A stretch of 64,000 bases of DNA from Diplolepis rosae (Eukaryota; Arthropoda; Insecta; Hymenoptera; Diplolepididae): positions 124,001-188,000 of the forward strand of contig JAPYXD010000412.1 of NCBI GenBank assembly GCA_030998225.1, in the 5' to 3' direction. Below the pieces are notes generated by a model. It did not search any database and was not told the origin of the DNA. It was given only the letters and a program-made list of their open reading frames with translations. Of this stretch, positions 60,012 through 64,000 are shown piece by piece (position 1 is the stretch's first letter; the number at the start of each line of letters is the position of its first letter). A program made the position numbers and the translations under genes.

Positions 60012-60438
60012 CTGCAAATAAAACATTTATTCATAAATGACCATCTGAAGTATGACTTTGATGTATTATTCCTTGGATTAAGGAGTTGACAATTCAAAAT
60101 AAATTTAATATTTTCTATTCAAATTTTATAGAGAATTTTTAATTATTGTTTTTTCTCATAAATAAAAGGTAGCCTTCCTCAATAAGCTCAAGTGTCATTT
60201 CCACGATTTTGTTGTTGATAAAGAACATCCCAAAAAAATGAATTTCCAATTAGGGAGAAATAAAAATTTACTTTTGAGATGAATCAGTTATAAAATTTAA
60301 GTCTTTGCGTTCAATTAAGTTATTAAGAAATTTAAAATACAACTCTTAATTCGAGGCGATAGATTGACCGATTCACGTGACTGAATTATAGTTTAAATTC
60401 TTGCAGAATAGCTTTTTTTGTATACAATAGTATATTAT
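60012..60438. other. Upstream intron of IPO4; no first exon seen
   Basis: AT-rich. I looked for an exon encoding the first ~50 residues of importin-4 ending in phase 0 with a GT donor, here and up to 64000, and found none that I can support. Confidence 0.5.
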
Positions 60439-61005
60439 GTGCCTAGGCACACAATGAGGGTGATTGCGTGACGAGCGACAATGCTCGCAGGAGATCGAAG
60501 ACAAGGCGTAGTCGAGGCGTAGCCGAGACGTAGCTGAGGCAAAGCCTAGACGAAGTCGAGACAAAGCCGAGACGAATCCGAGGCGCGATCAGTCCTGCGA
60601 GCATTGTCGCGAGTCTCGCAATGTCCCGAATTGTGTGCATTGGCACATATTCTATTTTATGTGACTGGTGCGGATACGAGTTTTTATGCGTACATTGGAA
60701 TCTAATCTAGTACTTGTTGTAGTTGTTTGATACGCTAGTTGTACGAAGCGGGCGCAAATTTGCGGCTAGTTCCGGCCATTTTGATTTTATCGGTCTTGTG
60801 TAGTAGTCAGTGCTAACGTTGTACGAAGAAGAAGTGAGAAGAAGAAGAATAAGAAATAGATTGCGTTCCGCTGTAAGACTATAATGCGCATGCGCAGTTC
60901 AACTTCTACATTGTATTCCTCTGTAACGGAATATACAACATTGCTTTACTCTCAGCTGTAACGGAAAAACGAGTTTCCACGGCTGAGGCACATAAAATAT
61001 ATTAG
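60439..61005 (+). repeat. Dispersed element copy 2 with minisatellite loop
   Basis: Inverted arms (gtgcctaggcacacaatg ... gcgacaatgctcgcagga, and tcctgcgagcattgtcgcga ... attgtgtgcattggcac) enclose a 12-bp minisatellite (60495-60590; words like cgtagccgagac and cgaagtcgagac). The rest parallels 32973-33435 in opposite orientation, including the palindrome tgcgcatgcgca at about 60892. No ORF. Confidence 0.75.
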
Positions 61006-61484
61006 TTGTAATATCGATAATTTTTGCAGCTTTATTTCTTGTATTAGAATTTTTATGAAAAACTTATGATAATACAAACCAGACAGACGTTTTCCATTCT
61101 ATTTTATAATGTTTCTCAATTCTTCAGAATGATATTTCATATACAAGAAAAGTTATCTCAAAGGAATACACTCATTTATTTTGGTCACGTGTTACGTTTG
61201 TTTCATGGCCTTAATGGTATGTAATAATTAAAAACTTTGCGAATTCGATTGATTGAAAATTAATACATGTTCACGTCCAATGTATAGAAAATCTTGTTCA
61301 AAAAAGTTAAGAAATGGTAGAGGAAATAAAAACTCAGATGAAAAATTTTTCATTTTGTTAATTTAAAAAAAAAACAAATCAGTTTTAGCAAATAGCAAAA
61401 TTTTGGTTCTTTATCAAAAGTTTGCATGTGCCTTCCTTTTTCTAAATTGGCATATGATCATTTTCATTATTCTGGACATAAATA
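61006..61484. other. Unassigned AT-rich sequence
   Basis: No feature recognised. Confidence 0.4.
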
Positions 61485-62664
61485 CTAGGTTGTTCAAAAA
61501 GTTTTGAAAGCGACATCTATAGAGCAGTAGAAGAACCAAAATTTCTACGCCATTTCAAGATTTCATCTTTCATATGAACATACCCAAAGTGACATTCCAC
61601 TCTGTCAATTCATTGTTTGTTTACAAGCCATTTTAAGTTGACGTGTCAGTGTATTTTTGTACAATGGAAAAAACCGAATATCGTGCAGTGATAAAATTCT
61701 TTGTTTTGGAAGGTTTATCAGCAACGGAAATTCATACAAAAATGGTGAAAGTGTTAAAGTAAGCTGCTACTAAGCTGCACAGGATATGGTTTTGGAAGAT
61801 CGTCGATTGACCGAGAGAGATTTAGCAGAAGCCCTAGACATCTCATTAGGCAGTGTGAGTCATATTTTACGTGAAGTTTTGGGTTTCAGAAAGCTCTGTG
61901 CACAATGGGTGCCGCATTCGCTCACAATGGAACAAAAACACGTTCGAATGCGACTTTCTGAGCAACATTTGGAGCGTTTTCGAAAGGATAAAAAGGATTT
62001 TTTGCGTCGATTCATCACTATGGATGAGACTTGGGTCTTCCATCATGATCCTGAATCAAAACAAGAGGCTAAGGAGTGGTGTGAACCAGGCACTTCGGCA
62101 CCAAAGCGAGTTCGTGTCCAGAAATCGGCGAAGAAGGTGTTCGCATCAGTTTTTTGGGATCCAAAAGGGATTTTGTTGGTGGATTATCTCCAAACTGGCA
62201 AAACAATAAATTCTGAATATTATTGTAACTTTTTGGATCAACTGGATGCATAAATTCGTGAAAAAAGACCCGATTTGCAGAAGAAAAAAATCCTTTTTCA
62301 TCAAGACAATGCACCCGCTCACACAGCTCAAAAAACCATCACTAAAATAACCGAATTAAAGTACGAATTGTTGCAGCATCCACCTTATTCGGCTGATTTA
62401 GCTCCCTCTGACTTCTGGCTGTTTCCACACCTCAAGAAATTCCTTCGTGGGAAGCATTTTTCATCAAACGAAGAGGTTTTAGCCGTCGTAGAGGAGTATT
62501 TTGCAGGCCTTGCAGAAAGTCACTTCCATGATGGGATAAACAAGTTGGAAGACCGTTGGACCCAATGTATTGATCTTATGGGAGATTATACTGAGCAATA
62601 AAAGTGATTTCACCAAAAAAAACGTATTTTCATTTCCGCTTTCAAAACTTTTTGAACAACCTAG
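61485..62664 (+). mobile_element. Nearly complete mariner (1180 bp)
   Basis: Perfect 28-bp TIRs (ctaggttgttcaaaaagttt then tgaaagcg, and the complement) with TA duplications at 61483-61484 and 62665-62666. This is the best-preserved transposon in the window. Confidence 0.95.
61663..62601 (+). pseudogene. Mariner transposase, N-terminal deletion and one stop
   Basis: ATG at 61663: MEKTEYRAVIKFFVLEGLSA to MVKVLK, then a deletion of about 45 codons in the HTH region. It resumes at MVLEDRRLTERDLAEALDIS and stays open through WVPHSL, MDETWVFHHD (first Asp) and VFWDPKGILLVDYLQTGKTI. A lone TAA (62251-62253) replaces one codon of LDA-K-IREKRPDL, then HQDNAPAHT and YSADLAPSDFWLF give the second and third Asp with 34 residues between (D,D34D). 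It ends GDYTEQ. The catalytic triad is intact; the DNA-binding part is not. Confidence 0.92.
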
Positions 62665-62708
62665 TATGTAGAAAATAAACCTAGTTGCTCACAGGAATTT
62701 GATATAAC

Positions 62709-63445
62709 TTAAGGGGGTCGTCTACCTTCGCGGTTTGGAAAAATCGTTTTTTTTCTGCATATTTTGAATGTAGATGTTATAAGGAACACGCCATATGAGG
62801 GATTTTTTTAAATACGCTTTCTTACGTAGGTATTGCCGATTAAATCGTAAGTTTCTCAAATCATGTTTTACACTGTCATTTATCTTGAAACGTGATTTCC
62901 CAAAAGGTTGCATTTTTCAAACTTTGTGGTATGACTTCTTCTAGAAATATTGATAGAATTTGATCAAATTTTTTTTCAGTTATTCAATAAACATATAGCT
63001 ATGTTTTCGCAGAGGCGATTTTCAAATTTTTACTTTGTTGAATTTTAACAGGCTCTAATAGGTCAAAAAACAGGTCAAAAATCGAATTTTTTTCAAGAAC
63101 AATTGCGTAATATAAACACGTTTTACAATAAAAAAAAATCGGCTCCGGGAAAACATAGCCAATGTAACACAGATTACAGACATATTTCATTTTATTGGTT
63201 TCAGACAATTTAAATGGCCAAAGTCTTACCACAAAGTTCTTAATGACATTTCTGCAGCGTTGAGGTCAAGGACGTTCCAAGGTCGCGGATGCATTTATTA
63301 TCAAGTGAAAAATAGATTTTTTCGAAAAAAAAACATGTAATAATAAAAAAATGTTAACTGGCGTGAATATCTTTAGTAGTGTTTTTGCAATTCATTCCCA
63401 AAAATAGGCTAAAATTCTCGGCTCGAAGGTAGACGACCCCCTTAA
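62709..63445. mobile_element. MITE with TTAA target duplication (737 bp)
   Basis: Ends TTAAGGGGGTCGTCTACCTT and, inverted, the same, continuing CG. At least 22 bp match exactly. The interior is AT-rich and non-coding. Confidence 0.9.
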
Positions 63446-63974
63446 TGGGTTAGGGTCAATTAGAAATTTCAAATAATCGATTAGCAGAAAAAGAAATCTT
63501 TTGTTTATATGTAAACAATATTTTATATGCGTATGAATATTAATATTTAGTGCGTGGACGAATGAATTTTTATTCTACATATATTTTTCATAGCCAAAAA
63601 ATGAGCGTTTTTAAAAAGCGAAGAATGAACTTTGATTTTACACGTCCACCATTTTATAAAAAATAAAAAAGTTCCGAAACCCTTGTTTTAAACAGTAGGC
63701 AGTACTATCTACTAATGAATCTCGTTGGAATTTTTGATTGGAGATTATGCAGTCTTGAGCAGTAGTGGGAACCGCATAAAGCCCATTTTTGGCCCTTGAT
63801 AAAATTGCGTTTAACTCGGATATAAATTAATATTCGGCGATGAAAAAATTATTGTATATTCTTGAAACATGTATTATTCGATTAGAAAGACATTGGTTAA
63901 CAAATAAATAAACCAGTCTATAAAAAAAGTAAAAAACGTATTTCTTGGCCTTCTGACTGACCCTAACCCCTTAA
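63442..63974. mobile_element. MITE with TTAA target duplication (533 bp)
   Basis: The left end TTAATGGGTTAGGGTCAATT and, inverted, TTAAGGGGTTAGGGTCAGTC agree at most positions over 24 bp. Its left TTAA is the right TTAA of the preceding MITE. Confidence 0.85.
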
Positions 63975-64000
63975 TTATCATATGTAATCAGTCAAAGAAA

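Larger units (their letters stand above)
26949..57937 (-). other. 31.0-kb intron of IPO4
   Basis: The donor is GTAAGC at 57937 and the acceptor CATTCTAG at 26949. It interrupts the codon joining IQAV to TLGV. The content is a nest of TEs listed separately. Both gypsy-type remnants inside it lie in the same orientation as the host gene. Confidence 0.92.

Noticed and set aside
60012..64000. Search for the first exon of IPO4
   Set aside because: A short minus-strand frame near 60130-60230 (MFFINNKIVEMTLELIEEG) does not match the importin-4 N-terminus and lacks a phase-0 donor. No better candidate was seen.
1..64000. tRNA genes, rRNA, CRISPR arrays
   Set aside because: No box A/B pair with cloverleaf potential, no rRNA-like stretch and no regularly spaced short direct repeats with unique spacers were seen. 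The tandem arrays present have no spacer structure.

Overview
This is a eukaryotic window, almost certainly from an insect. It has spliced exons with GT-AG introns, an AT-rich background, and a dense mixture of mariner, Tc1-like, hAT-like, TTAA-type and Ty3/gypsy elements with an env-like gene. I see no bacterial operon, CRISPR array, rRNA gene or convincing tRNA gene.

Only one host gene is recognisable: an importin-4 (IPO4) homologue on the minus strand. Thirteen exons join in phase from 60011 down to a stop at 6687 (3117 nt, 1038 residues). About 45-50 N-terminal residues are missing and lie upstream of 60011, either unseen in the window or beyond it. Most introns are 63-212 bp, but two are enormous: 26949-57937 (31.0 kb) and 6812-24973 (18.2 kb). 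The second separates a 41-codon terminal exon from the rest. One 77 bp intron (58536-58612) appears to be GC-AG.

Nearly everything else is mobile DNA in the two giant introns, in the 3' flank (1-6686) or upstream of the first visible exon (60012-64000). The 3' flank holds a decayed fragment of a repeated arthropod ORF family and a ~165 bp tandem array split by an insertion. The 18 kb intron holds deletion derivatives of several mariners, a mariner nested in another mariner, TTAA-flanked MITEs, and a 3.36 kb DNA transposon with ~365 bp terminal inverted repeats and a 9 bp target duplication. The 31 kb intron holds a Tc1-like copy split by a nest of a mariner, a gypsy-type fragment and a fold-back/tandem-repeat block. 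It also holds a 3.5 kb element with long TIRs built from ~245 bp subrepeats, a decayed env-bearing gypsy element, a second copy of the deleted mariner with a fold-back element inside it, hAT-like fragments and LINE pieces. The right end has an almost complete mariner and two TTAA MITEs that share one TTAA.

No transposase or polymerase gene in the window looks intact, so all are annotated as pseudogenes. Most TE family names rest on recognition of conserved motifs by eye, not on a search.
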